A DNA stretch of 32,049 nt from Nitrospirales bacterium (lineage in GTDB: Bacteria; Nitrospirota; Nitrospiria; Nitrospirales; UBA8639), in assembly GCA_031315915.1 (NCBI GenBank), contig JALDRK010000041.1, positions 1 through 32,049 on the forward strand, given 5' to 3'. The notes beneath the pieces were generated by a model. The model was not told where the DNA came from, made no database searches, and saw only the letters and a list, made by a program, of their open reading frames with translations. How positions within the stretch are numbered: position 1 is the stretch's first letter; each line of letters opens with the position of its first letter. Of this stretch, positions 14,458 through 22,921 are shown piece after piece. The position numbers and the translations under genes were made by a program.

Positions 14458-15618
14458 TTAAAAAGTACGAACATACTGTTGATAAGCCTCAAAGTTTCGT
14501 TTCATTTCCTCAACGGTATCCCCGCCAAACTTTTCGATCATGGCATTGGCCATTTCAAAGGCAATGACGGCTTCTCCCACGACACCCGCTGCCGGGACTG
14601 TACAGATATCCGAACGTTCTACCGTGGCTTCAAAAGATTCTTTGGTCGCAATATCTACACTATTCTTGGGAGAGTACAACGTTGCAATGGGTTTCATCGC
14701 CACTCGCACGACAATAGGCTGACCGTTGGTAATACCCCCTTCCAGCCCACCCGCGTTATTCGTTTTTCGGATAAACTCTCCCCGTTCCTTATCAAAGTAA
14801 ATATCATCATGAACTTCCGATCCGAATCGTCTGGCCGATTCAAACCCCATTCCGATTTCCACCCCTTTCATCGCCTGGATACTCATGGCGGCCATGGCTA
14901 ACCGCGCAGTCAACCGGCGATCCCATTGCGCATAGGTTCCCAGACCAATGGGCGGATTGGTCACAACGACTTCAAAAATTCCCCCTAACGAATCTCCCTT
15001 ATGCTTAGCCGATCGAATGAGTTCAATCATTTTCGCTGCGATCGCTGCATCGGGGCAGCGTACGTCGGACTCTTCAGCCTGTTTGTAGGCTTCCAGGAAG
15101 TCTGTTGGACTTGGCGCAGACACACTGCCAATGTCTACCGTATAACTCACCACCTGCATATCAAATTGAGCCAGCAGCGCTTTCGCGACCCCCCCAATAG
15201 CCACCCGAATAGCGGTCTCCCGGGCACTGGCTTTCTCTAGGACATTCCGAATATCTCGATGCCCATATTTTATCGCCCCGACCAAATCGGCATGTCCTGG
15301 GCGCGGTCGAGTCACGACCCGCTCAGTCGAAGGGGGACCTGGTTCAGACGCCATAATCTCTTTCCAATTTTCCCAATCTTTATTCCACACCATGAGCCCC
15401 AAGGGATTTCCCAATGTCACCCCTTTTCGCACGCCACACATAAACTCGATTCGATCTTTTTCAATGCGCATGCGACCGCCACGTCCGTAGCCACCTTGTC
15501 GCCGCGTCAGATCGGCATTGATGAATTCGGCCGTTAACGGCAATCCGGCAGGCACACCTTCCAACACCGCCATTAATCCTTTTCCATGTGACTCACCAGC
15601 ATTTAAATAGCGCAACAT
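14458..15618 (-). CDS. aroC: Chorismate synthase
   Basis: AroC converts EPSP to chorismate, the last shikimate-pathway step, using reduced FMN. The 386-aa protein starts with Leu-Asn-Ala-Gly-Glu-Ser-His-Gly (residues 5-12, with the conserved H11). It has Arg-Pro-Gly-His-Ala-Asp and Ala-Ser-Ala-Arg-Glu-Thr-Ala, the second and third family signatures. Length is normal. ATG 15618 follows a GAGG motif by 4 nt. It is the first gene of the aroC-aroB-ANTAR run. The 226-bp interval before it (to pilP) holds inverted repeats but no convincing promoter or gene. Confidence 0.97.
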   Translation of the reverse strand: MLRYLNAGESHGKGLMAVLEGVPAGLPLTAEFINADLTRRQGGYGRGGRMRIEKDRIEFMCGVRKGVTLGNPLGLMVWNKDWENWKEIMASEPGPPSTERVVTRPRPGHADLVGAIKYGHRDIRNVLEKASARETAIRVAIGGVAKALLAQFDMQVVSYTVDIGSVSAPSPTDFLEAYKQAEESDVRCPDAAIAAKMIELIRSAKHKGDSLGGIFEVVVTNPPIGLGTYAQWDRRLTARLAMAAMSIQAMKGVEIGMGFESARRFGSEVHDDIYFDKERGEFIRKTNNAGGLEGGITNGQPIVVRVAMKPIATLYSPKNSVDIATKESFEATVERSDICTVPAAGVVGEAVIAFEMANAMIEKFGGDTVEEMKRNFEAYQQYVRTF

Positions 15619-15803
15619 GAGACCTCGTTGGACAGTTGAAAAATAAATGACTGCTTCCTAGATCCCCAACCGTACTCGTGGGATCAACCTCCACATGACT
15701 GACTGCGGAGTGCAGATCATGCAATATCGATTTTCCCGTAAACAGTCATCTCTCCGTGAATCGGGAAATTGGCCGAAGGGACCTAATTATGAATGTTTTG
15801 GGG

Positions 15804-15822
15804 CGCTTCTTCAAGCGTTTTT
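15804..15822 (+). terminator. Terminator-like hairpin on the + strand
   Basis: A 5-bp stem CGCTT/AAGCG (15804-15808 with 15813-15817) with a CTTC tetraloop is followed by TTTTT (15818-15822). The T-run exists only on the + strand, yet no + strand gene is evident here. It may be chance or end an antisense or small RNA. On the - strand it is a plain hairpin after pilP. Confidence 0.35.
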
Positions 15823-15844
15823 ATCCGGCAACCCGTGTGGGTTA

Positions 15845-16462
15845 CTAAAAAAACAGATTGGCAGATTTGATGTATTGGGAACTCCCGTCAGAGGAAGACG
15901 ACTGGATTACTTCCAGACGAACACGATCATCCTTGATATCCGTAACCCTCCACCCTGTATGGGCCACGACTTCACCCAGTTCGACAATACAGTACTCCTT
16001 GGTGAGAAGTTGGATGACCGCTTGGTACCCCCGCGGACCGCGAACCACACTTACGAGTTTCCCAGGAAACAGCGGAGGAGACAGAGGAAGTTTGGTAGTT
16101 GTGGGAGGGCTTGGTGATTTTTGAACAGAGCTTCTCTTTTCTATGGGAGCAAAGGGATCTCGAAATTCCTTTAAAGGGAATGCGGGGGGAGGTAAAGAAG
16201 CGGGATTGGCGATGTACCAGACTGCCATGGCAGCGTCATATCTATAGACTTCTTGAACGGTTGCATGGAGAAGAGCCTTCTGTTGAGCGCCGTCTTCCTG
16301 AATTTGTTGAAACATCGAAAAGCCGTGACTCAACACACCCCCTTGACTATTCGTCACAATAGTCAAGCAACCTCCCATATGAAACACTAGTCCGCAAAAG
16401 ATTTTTTTCAATAGAATTACAAATTTGGGATTTAGCAATTTTCCCCACATGCTTCTGCTCAC
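15845..16462 (-). CDS. pilP: Type IV pilus assembly lipoprotein PilP
   Basis: PilP is the inner-membrane lipoprotein that connects the PilM-N-O alignment complex to the PilQ secretin. The 205-aa protein has a basic-hydrophobic N-terminus ending in Met-Gly-Gly-Cys (C32), a plausible lipobox. A Pro-rich linker follows, with the family's Arg-Asp-Pro-Phe at 101-104, then a C-terminal small beta domain of about 75 residues with Gly-Trp-Arg-Val. The GTG at 16462, with GGAG 8 nt upstream, is preferred over ATG 16450. It is the last pil gene: no pilQ follows, and aroC starts 226 bp later. Assignment rests on position after pilMNO plus the motif; sequence identity to classical PilP is low. Confidence 0.82.
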   Translation of the reverse strand: MSRSMWGKLLNPKFVILLKKIFCGLVFHMGGCLTIVTNSQGGVLSHGFSMFQQIQEDGAQQKALLHATVQEVYRYDAAMAVWYIANPASLPPPAFPLKEFRDPFAPIEKRSSVQKSPSPPTTTKLPLSPPLFPGKLVSVVRGPRGYQAVIQLLTKEYCIVELGEVVAHTGWRVTDIKDDRVRLEVIQSSSSDGSSQYIKSANLFF

Positions 16463-16506
16463 AATTTAGGCTCCAGCTATATGTACGAGGTGCGCGATTT
16501 TGACAA

Positions 16507-17097
16507 TCAGGCTTCTAAAAGTTTTTTGACCTGCTCAAAAACCGAAGGAGCCATACCTTCAATCTTGATATCCATTAAGATGGTTGTTTCTGTGTTAACC
16601 ATCGACTTCCTGACTACCTTGACCGAGGAAATTGACTGGACCCAGGGAAGCGCCTCAAGCCCTCTCAGGAAAGAGATTCCTTGAAAGAACGCCCCCTCAA
16701 CCTTGATGGCAATTCCGAGGTTTTTGTATGTCTGTTGATCCCGAAGAACCATCGCATCCGGTTTCCAAGAGCTTAAAGTAACATGAAGATTTCGTGATAG
16801 ATCCATCACATCTTTTCGAAAATTTCGAGGATTCACTTCGTCCGGAATGTTTTGAAACCTTTCCCGTAGTTCATGACGAATACGAAGCAATTGCTGATCA
16901 ACATCTTGAAGAGCTTTAATTTTGAAAAGGGCAGCTCGACTCTCTTGTTCTTGCTGCTGGATTTCAGCCCTGAGTCGCTCAATATCGTCTATCAGAGGAG
17001 ACCATATGAACAAATAAAGAGTGACCAAACACAGGAGAGCCCCTACACCCATAAGGGGCCATCGTCTTGAAGCGGTGACTTGGGACCATGTAATCAT
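16507..17097 (-). CDS. pilO: Type IV pilus inner-membrane protein PilO
   Basis: PilO pairs with PilN in the periplasm to form the alignment subcomplex. The 196-aa protein has a short cytoplasmic N-terminus, one membrane helix (about residues 14-34), a periplasmic coiled coil (about 35-80) and a ferredoxin-like C-terminal domain (about 90-190). This is the typical PilO architecture. The start ATG overlaps the pilN stop as TAATG, showing translational coupling. pilP starts 44 bp downstream. Confidence 0.88.
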   Translation of the reverse strand: MITWSQVTASRRWPLMGVGALLCLVTLYLFIWSPLIDDIERLRAEIQQQEQESRAALFKIKALQDVDQQLLRIRHELRERFQNIPDEVNPRNFRKDVMDLSRNLHVTLSSWKPDAMVLRDQQTYKNLGIAIKVEGAFFQGISFLRGLEALPWVQSISSVKVVRKSMVNTETTILMDIKIEGMAPSVFEQVKKLLEA

Positions 17098-17651
17098 TAT
17101 GTGACAGAACTTTCTTGAATGGATAATCGAATAATAAAAGAATAGGAGGCGGCAGACTCATGGGTGCCGTCCTGAATCTCAACAAAAGGGAGCTCTCGCA
17201 GAGGCAAAGAACTTTCAAGCCGATCAAGACATTTCCCCACATCTCCCATGAGGTATGCTTGTCCATGAATCTCTATGGCTGCTCCATCAATCTGTATGGC
17301 ATCCAACCAGACTTGGAGATTTTGCACACTTTGCCCGATCATATTCACGACATTTGTAGGATTTCGGGTGGTGGAGATTTCTTTTTGCCATTGCTGTAAA
17401 GACGCCATCATCCCATCCCCTTGAGTCTTTACCTGTGAAAGACGATCAATCGTTTTCCTCAATCGCGATAGGCTCTGGGCCGTCACGATTTTTTCCTGGA
17501 GAAGCGCTTCATGTTCAATTTGTAGGGTTTGAGTCCACCATCCACTTACAAGTCCAACCAAAAGGAAGAGTATTGCACCGCCCCCTGATCCCAGCCAAGA
17601 TGATTTGGTAGGAGGAGGTTGAAGTTGCCGAATTAAATTAATATGAATCAT
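17097..17651 (-). CDS. pilN: Type IV pilus inner-membrane protein PilN
   Basis: The protein starts Met-Ile-His-Ile-Asn-Leu-Ile, matching the conserved 'INLLP'-type N-terminal motif by which PilN binds the cytoplasmic PilM. A membrane helix follows (about residues 24-44), then a coiled coil and a ferredoxin-like periplasmic domain. A TTG at 17657 overlaps the pilM stop and is possible; ATG 17651, two codons later, puts the motif at the usual distance (184 aa). It is coupled to pilM upstream and pilO downstream (TAATG). Confidence 0.9.
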   Translation of the reverse strand: MIHINLIRQLQPPPTKSSWLGSGGGAILFLLVGLVSGWWTQTLQIEHEALLQEKIVTAQSLSRLRKTIDRLSQVKTQGDGMMASLQQWQKEISTTRNPTNVVNMIGQSVQNLQVWLDAIQIDGAAIEIHGQAYLMGDVGKCLDRLESSLPLRELPFVEIQDGTHESAASYSFIIRLSIQESSVT

Positions 17652-17653
17652 TC

Positions 17654-18685
17654 TCAACCCAGTCCTCGTAGTGCAACGCCAACCGCTACTCCAAGTAACG
17701 GCACCGCATCCACAAAGGTGGGATCCTGTCTGAAGGTCGGAGGTACCTCGATCCTGTGAAACGGGTCAACGGGTCTGACCGGCAGCCCCAATCTCCGAGA
17801 AAGGTTCATACCCATCCCTTCCACAACCGTATACCCTCCGGACAGTATGACACCATTTAACACCTGAGAGGGATTTGATGCAGAATAGTCAATAATTATG
17901 CCCTGGATTTGTCCGCTCACTTCTTCCAAATACGGTTCCCAAAGGATTTGGGTTGAGATTTCCATGGGATTCTCGCCGGTGGAGGAAGGCTGCGCAAACC
18001 GGATTTGATCTACCAAATCTCCATACCATTCCACGACAAAGGGTACCTCGCGGTACAAAACAACCTCACCTTTATGAATGACCAACAATAGCATGCCGCT
18101 GGGGCCTATATGAGCCAACAAGCACGGCTCTTCTGCTCTGTAGTTAATCGTTACCAGATTTGTCAGTGCAAACGCATCTACATCCACAAAACCAATCTTC
18201 TGTCCTTTGAAACTTGACATGACGGATTGAAGCCAATTTTTTTGCGCTACCACCAAAAGGACCTGTGTCGGTTGGGAGGAATCTAAAGAGGAAAAAACCG
18301 GTATATGAAGATCCCAGAGCACTTCCCCCATTTCTAACGAAATATAACGGTCAAGTTCCCATCTTAAATGCTCCCGAATGTCTTCTTCAGACATGGAAGG
18401 AAACTCAAGCCTTTTCACAATGACCCGCGGCCCGGACACCGAGGTCCCGACATTGGACGGCCATGTTCTCTTTTTCAACCATTGCATTAGCTTATGGCTA
18501 CAAATGCCGGTGAGATGTATAGCCGCAGGATCCAAGAGCGGTGAGACGGGCTCGGCACCCCAATCTTTTAAAATATAACGATCCCCTTTTCGTTTCAGCA
18601 CTACGAACTTGTGGAGATGACTTCCCAAATCTACGCCAATACTCAAACCCGCTCTCCGCATCAAACTAGCGGACAATCCTCTCAT
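17654..18685 (-). CDS. pilM: Type IV pilus actin-like ATPase PilM
   Basis: PilM is the cytoplasmic actin-fold ring protein that binds the PilN N-terminus. The hallmark Ser-Ile-Gly-Val-Asp-Leu-Gly-Ser-His near the start is the phosphate-1 loop of the actin/FtsA fold, and Leu-Ser-Gly-Gly-Tyr near residue 285 is the later nucleotide-binding segment. The frame is open to a TTG at 18790, but that would put about 50 residues before the first loop. ATG 18685 (343 aa) or ATG 18661 fit the family better; neither has a strong Shine-Dalgarno. It heads the pilMNOP unit, after a 272-bp interval from the rapZ stop (to ATG 18685) in which I see no clear promoter. Confidence 0.88.
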   Translation of the reverse strand: MRGLSASLMRRAGLSIGVDLGSHLHKFVVLKRKGDRYILKDWGAEPVSPLLDPAAIHLTGICSHKLMQWLKKRTWPSNVGTSVSGPRVIVKRLEFPSMSEEDIREHLRWELDRYISLEMGEVLWDLHIPVFSSLDSSQPTQVLLVVAQKNWLQSVMSSFKGQKIGFVDVDAFALTNLVTINYRAEEPCLLAHIGPSGMLLLVIHKGEVVLYREVPFVVEWYGDLVDQIRFAQPSSTGENPMEISTQILWEPYLEEVSGQIQGIIIDYSASNPSQVLNGVILSGGYTVVEGMGMNLSRRLGLPVRPVDPFHRIEVPPTFRQDPTFVDAVPLLGVAVGVALRGLG

Positions 18686-18957
18686 AGATGTCCATTTGAC
18701 CTTTTTCAATGATTTCGCGGATATCGTCACGATGGCGTAGCTCCCTGAACCCGATTTAACGGAGGTCTTCGCGATCTGACTATACCCCAATATGATGCAG
18801 GGTTACTACCTACTCTTGGAAGAGTTCGGTTTGGATGAGGAGCAAGAGAACGCCTTGTCGGCTTATTTCACACAGACGACACAACCAGGATTCAATGGGA
18901 TGGAAATGGTGAGAAACGAGACAGCAGAAGGTAGACAAGCTCAGCGTTACGTAAACT

Positions 18958-19872
18958 CTACGACACCGATACCTTCTCGCTTTGCAGTTCCCGATGGCGA
19001 AGGGTGGCTTCATAACCAAGCCTTTTCAATTCTGCCTTCATCCGAAGGGCTAGGGCCACTGAACGATGTCTTCCTCCCGTACAACCAAAGGCAACAGTCA
19101 AATAACTTCGCTGTTCCCGTTCAAACAGTGGCAACAAAAAGGCCAATAACTCCTTAACATGCTGAAGAAACGTATCGCCCTCTTTGGTATCCAACACAAA
19201 TTGCTGAATGTCGGGGTGTTCCCCTGTTAATGGCTGCAGATGGGGAACGAAGTGAGGATTCCGAAGAAATCGGACATCAAACACCAAATCGACATCAACG
19301 GGAACCCCAAATTTATATCCAAAACTTAGTAAGTTAATTCGTAAGGCCTGTCCTTCACCTCGATCCCGGTACTGTTTAATCATCCACGCTTTCAGATCAT
19401 GGACAGTAAATTCTGAAGTATCTAAAATTCTACTAGCCTTATTGCGTAACCCTTGTAACCGTTCCCGCTCAAGCTGGATTCCTTCGATGACCGGACGTTG
19501 CGGCAACAATGGGTGCGGTCGTCTGGACTCGGAAAAACGCCTCACCAAGACATCATCATGGGCTTCCAGGAATAACAACTCCACCTGACAGCCATCCTGT
19601 TGCAACACATCTAAATTACTATACAAATCATCAAAAAAAGCACGTTCACGAATATCGATTCCTAAGGCAACCTTTTTGACATCTTTTTCTGGCTGGAGGC
19701 ATAATTCGGTAAATTTTTGAAATAGGGCAGGAGGGAGGTTATCAACACAAAAAAAACCAAGGTCTTCCAAACATTTGAGGGCTTGAGTTTTCCCGGAACC
19801 CGATGTCCCCGTGACAATCATCAGTTGAAGAGGGGAAGCCTTGCCCACCGCATCTGGTGAAGAAACACTCAT
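18958..19872 (-). CDS. rapZ: RNase adapter / nucleotide-binding protein RapZ (YvcJ family)
   Basis: In E. coli, RapZ guides RNase E to the small RNA GlmZ and so controls glucosamine-6-phosphate synthesis; family members bind and hydrolyse ATP or GTP. The 304-aa protein has Walker A Gly-Thr-Ser-Gly-Ser-Gly-Lys-Thr (22-29), then Cys-Val-Asp-Asn-Leu-Pro-Pro, Gly-Ile-Asp-Ile-Arg, Ser-Phe-Gly-Tyr-Lys-Phe-Gly, Asp-Val-Arg-Phe-Leu-Arg-Asn-Pro, and Gly-Cys-Thr-Gly-Gly-Arg-His-Arg-Ser-Val. All are family landmarks. It is about 20 residues longer than usual, from a short N-terminal extension. It follows rpoN by 134 bp, as in the classical cluster, though hpf and ptsN are missing between them. Whether it acts on a GlmZ-like RNA here is unknown. 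Confidence 0.96.
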   Translation of the reverse strand: MSVSSPDAVGKASPLQLMIVTGTSGSGKTQALKCLEDLGFFCVDNLPPALFQKFTELCLQPEKDVKKVALGIDIRERAFFDDLYSNLDVLQQDGCQVELLFLEAHDDVLVRRFSESRRPHPLLPQRPVIEGIQLERERLQGLRNKASRILDTSEFTVHDLKAWMIKQYRDRGEGQALRINLLSFGYKFGVPVDVDLVFDVRFLRNPHFVPHLQPLTGEHPDIQQFVLDTKEGDTFLQHVKELLAFLLPLFEREQRSYLTVAFGCTGGRHRSVALALRMKAELKRLGYEATLRHRELQSEKVSVS

Positions 19873-19924
19873 GTGGTCAGCACCTCATCCCGGAAGCCAT
19901 CTCCCTATCGTTTGCAAAGAGATA

Positions 19925-19947
19925 TCCGAGAACCAACACCTCTCGGA
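19925..19947. other. Hairpin in the rpoN-rapZ interval
   Basis: A perfect 7-bp inverted repeat TCCGAGA/TCTCGGA (19925-19931 with 19941-19947) with a 9-nt loop lies in the 134-bp interval. No T-run follows on either strand, so it may be an RNA-processing or stability element. Confidence 0.3.
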
Positions 19948-20006
19948 GGTCATTCAGTCAGAGTGGGCTGTCATACCCCATCGTCATTGAATTCCGCACA
20001 CACCAA

Positions 20007-21518
20007 TCAGGTAGGAATCCGTTTGCGTTGGCCGGCGGAAGCAATATGCAACTCCGCACGATATTTGGCCACCGTTCGCCTGGCAATGAGGATATTTTTC
20101 TTTCGAAGCCGAGCCACAATCTCTTGGTCCTTTAAGGGATTGCCGACGTCTTCTTGTGCCACCATTTCCCGGATCATTTCCCGAACCGTCACGGATGACA
20201 TATCCTCTCCTCGATTATCCGCTCGTTGAATTCCGGCGTTGAAAAAAAACTTAAGCTCCAGGATACCTTGAGGACAGTGCATATATTTATTGGTGGTCAC
20301 ACGGCTAATGGTGGATTCATGCATGCCAACATCGTCTGCCACTTGCTTTAACACCAAAGGACGCAAATATTGAATGCCTTTTTCCAAGAAAGCCTCTTGA
20401 AATTTCACCAGACTGGTGACGACCTTCACAATGGTTTTGTTCCGCTGGTCGATACTTCGAATGATCCATTGGGCCCCTTTGAGTTTTTCTTCCAAATATG
20501 TTTTGGTGGTGCCGGCGTCTTCCCCAGGATTATTGAGTAACCTTCGATAATAAGGACTGATCCGCAATCGAGGAAGCCCATCGTCATTGAGTAGCACCAC
20601 CCATTCTCCTTCATGTTTCAACACATACACATCGGGAATAATAATGGAATTACTATCCGACGAATATGGGCGACCGGGTTTTGGCTCAAGATGTTCAATG
20701 ATTTTGACCGCTTCGTAGACCTCCTCCAACGTAACTCCAAGATTTTTGGCAACCACCTGATAGCGTTTTTTCTGTAAATCCACCAAATGATGATCAAGGA
20801 TCGCCTCGACCACAGTGACCGGCACCGTAAGGGGTAAGGGAATTTCTAAGCCCGCCTCATCATGTTGAAGTGCATACAATTGGATCCGTAGGCATTCCTG
20901 GAGATCCCGAGCAGCAACCCCTGGGGGATCAAACGTTTGAATATGTTTCAGGGCACCTTCGACTTGCTCAAGGGAACAATTACCATCTTCGGCCAATTCT
21001 TCAAGCGGCACACGCAAATATCCGTCTTCGTCCAAATTTCCAATAATCATGCGACCAATATCCCGTTCATTTCCCTCTAACGAAGACAGGCGCAACTGCC
21101 ATTCGAGGTGATCTTCCAGGGAAGTTGGTTTCGTTAAAGTTTGTTCATACGACGGGAACTCTTCATCGCCTTGAGAAATTTCATCCCGTTGGGCAGGTCG
21201 CCAATCCGATCCCAACAGGTTATCCCACTCCTCTGACGTCAATGGTTCGCTTTCTTTTACGGCAGGAGGCGCGTCCTCAGGCTCTCCTGGCGGCTCACTT
21301 TCCTGAGCCTTCGGTCGCTCCGTCACTTCTTCCCCAACTGCAGCCTCTTCCTCTTGAATTTCCAAAGCTAGATCTTCCAGTAATGGATTTTCAACAAGAT
21401 GTTGCGATAACACTTGTTGCAGTTCTAAACGGGACAACTGCAATAATTTAATCGCTTGCTGTAGCTGGGGAGTCATCACCAGCTTTTGAGAAAGACGAAG
21501 ATCTAAACGAAGATCCAT
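20007..21518 (-). CDS. rpoN: RNA polymerase sigma-54 factor
   Basis: Sigma-54 directs RNA polymerase to -24/-12 promoters and needs enhancer-binding ATPases. The 503-aa protein has the Gln- and Leu-rich region I (residues 1-50, with Met-Thr-Pro-Gln-Leu-Gln-Gln-Ala-Ile), an acidic Glu/Pro-rich region II (about 50-120), the core-binding and HTH regions, and the C-terminal RpoN box Ala-Arg-Arg-Thr-Val-Ala-Lys-Tyr-Arg (about 478-486). Length and order are normal. It lies 27 bp downstream of lptB, the common Gram-negative arrangement. Likely client genes (nitrogen, pili) are plausible but not identified in this window. Confidence 0.97.
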   Translation of the reverse strand: MDLRLDLRLSQKLVMTPQLQQAIKLLQLSRLELQQVLSQHLVENPLLEDLALEIQEEEAAVGEEVTERPKAQESEPPGEPEDAPPAVKESEPLTSEEWDNLLGSDWRPAQRDEISQGDEEFPSYEQTLTKPTSLEDHLEWQLRLSSLEGNERDIGRMIIGNLDEDGYLRVPLEELAEDGNCSLEQVEGALKHIQTFDPPGVAARDLQECLRIQLYALQHDEAGLEIPLPLTVPVTVVEAILDHHLVDLQKKRYQVVAKNLGVTLEEVYEAVKIIEHLEPKPGRPYSSDSNSIIIPDVYVLKHEGEWVVLLNDDGLPRLRISPYYRRLLNNPGEDAGTTKTYLEEKLKGAQWIIRSIDQRNKTIVKVVTSLVKFQEAFLEKGIQYLRPLVLKQVADDVGMHESTISRVTTNKYMHCPQGILELKFFFNAGIQRADNRGEDMSSVTVREMIREMVAQEDVGNPLKDQEIVARLRKKNILIARRTVAKYRAELHIASAGQRKRIPT

Positions 21519-21545
21519 AAGGCGCGTCAGCTTCCTACTAAGGGT

Positions 21546-22292
21546 TTACATCTTAAACCGTTCACCCAAATACACGGCTCTGGCTTTTTGACTATTGACA
21601 ATCACTTCCGGTGGACCGGCCTCCAAAATGGTCCCTTCGCTTATTATATAAGCTCGATCAGTAATGGAAAGCGTATCTTGGACATTATGGTCCGTAATCA
21701 GAATTCCGATATTTTTCTGCTTGAGGGTGGTGAGAATATCCTGAATATCCCCCACGGCAATCGGATCGATGCCGGCAAACGGCTCATCCAACAGGAGGAA
21801 TTTAGGATTCGTCGCCAAAGCTCTGGTAATCTCCAGCCGACGACGTTCACCACCCGAAAGGGTATAGGAACCATTCTTTCGTAAAGGAGTAAGGTTTAAT
21901 TCTTCTAACAATTCATCCAGCCTTTGTTGCCGTTGGCTTGTCGTTAGATTCAGTGTCTCTAAGACTGCCAACACATTATCTTCAACAGACAACCGACGAA
22001 AAATGGAGGCTTCTTGCGGAAGATACCCGACTCCTCTTCTGGCCCGCTTGTACATGGGGAGAAGTGTGATATCTTCTTTGTTGAGAAATATCTTACCGTG
22101 GTCAGGCTGGCAAAGTCCCACCACCATGTCGAAAATCGTCGTTTTACCAGCCCCATTAGGTCCAAGAAGCCCGACAACCTCTCCACCGAGCAATTCCAAA
22201 CTGACGCCACGAACCACTTGACGTCCCTTGTAACTCTTCTTAAGTCCCTTGGCTGAGATTTTAAACACACTGTTGCCACGGCCTTCACTCAT
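21546..22292 (-). CDS. lptB: LPS export ABC transporter ATPase
   Basis: LptB is the cytoplasmic ATPase of the LptB2FGC complex that extracts LPS from the inner membrane. The 248-aa protein has Walker A Gly-Pro-Asn-Gly-Ala-Gly-Lys-Thr-Thr (44-52), signature Leu-Ser-Gly-Gly-Glu (145-149), Walker B Leu-Leu-Leu-Asp-Glu-Pro (D169, E170) and the switch His202. The Leu-Pro-Gln-Glu-Ala-Ser-Ile-Phe Q-loop segment and 'Ala-Gly-Ile-Asp-Pro' are typical of LptB within the ABC family. lptA and lptC lie upstream, rpoN downstream. Confidence 0.97.
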   Translation of the reverse strand: MSEGRGNSVFKISAKGLKKSYKGRQVVRGVSLELLGGEVVGLLGPNGAGKTTIFDMVVGLCQPDHGKIFLNKEDITLLPMYKRARRGVGYLPQEASIFRRLSVEDNVLAVLETLNLTTSQRQQRLDELLEELNLTPLRKNGSYTLSGGERRRLEITRALATNPKFLLLDEPFAGIDPIAVGDIQDILTTLKQKNIGILITDHNVQDTLSITDRAYIISEGTILEAGPPEVIVNSQKARAVYLGERFKM

Positions 22293-22384
22293 ATCGATTA
22301 ACCAGAAATTTCATGCGAAAGGTACACTCAGACAGTATTTTTACTTATTGACAACGGATACCAGAGTCCTTTTCATTACGGTTT

Positions 22385-22403
22385 TGACAATCACCGACTG
22401 TCA
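22385..22403 (-). other. Hairpin right after lptA
   Basis: An 8-bp stem with one G-U and a 3-nt loop (22403-22396 with 22392-22385) begins at the base after the lptA stop. No T-run follows on the - strand, so it may slow 3' exonucleases or attenuate transcription into lptB. Confidence 0.3.
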
Positions 22404-22892
22404 CTACTTTCCTGCATTCTCTTGAATAATAACTTGAGTTCCTCCTTCCACCACGCTCCTATTTTCGCGTAGATACATGGTCATCTTTGGACCGGAAATT
22501 TTGGTGCCTTCCTGCCAGGCGACGGGAGATCCTCGAAGAATCACCTTTTCCTCCTGTTTAAAATACAGAGCATGCTCCGAGGTGGCCCGACTTTCTCCGT
22601 TGAAAATCTTCACATGACCACGAGCTTCAATCATATGGATTTCCTTGGCAGTTTCCCTATTGCTGGCGGAAGGGGAATCCGATGGAGCGGTGGGGGATTT
22701 TTCTTTAAAAAAAACGGTCATGATATCGGAAAAGACAATCAGTTCTCCTTGGACAAGTTTCACTGAACCTTTAAAAACGGCCTGATTCTTTTCACTGCTG
22801 GCCGTCATGGTGTTGGAGGTGATAACAGTGGTCGTTGGAGATTCTTGCCCGAAAGAATAAATGGGAAGAGATAACCAACTCACCGCTATCAA
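22404..22892 (-). CDS. lptA: LPS transport periplasmic bridge protein LptA (OstA-like)
   Basis: LptA forms the periplasmic beta-jellyroll bridge between LptC and LptD. The mature part shows the repeating strand pattern of the OstA domain: Val-Ile-Thr-Ser-Asn-Thr-Met-Thr-Ala, Ala-Val-Phe-Lys-Gly-Ser-Val, Ala-Arg-Gly-His-Val-Lys-Ile-Phe, Ala-Leu-Tyr-Phe and Val-Ile-Leu-Arg-Gly-Ser-Pro. A Ser/Pro/Lys-rich insert lies at about residues 65-85. The only standard start is TTG 22892, which cuts the signal peptide short. The frame is open further upstream and would add a Lys-Phe-Leu-containing n-region from a non-standard ATA at 22925, with GGAGG 10 nt before it. The true start may be there. It sits between lptC and lptB, as expected. 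Confidence 0.88.
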   Translation of the reverse strand: MIAVSWLSLPIYSFGQESPTTTVITSNTMTASSEKNQAVFKGSVKLVQGELIVFSDIMTVFFKEKSPTAPSDSPSASNRETAKEIHMIEARGHVKIFNGESRATSEHALYFKQEEKVILRGSPVAWQEGTKISGPKMTMYLRENRSVVEGGTQVIIQENAGK

Positions 22893-22921
22893 ACAAAGCA
22901 GTTGTTCCCAACTTAAGAATT

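Noticed and set aside
15695..16117. 140-aa ORF on the + strand
   Set aside because: Mostly antisense to pilP, with no motif; the PilP reading is supported by operon order and RDPF.
18792..19157. 121-aa ORF on the + strand
   Set aside because: Its second half is antisense to the conserved 3' part of rapZ, and it shows no domain or start signal; it is a shadow frame.
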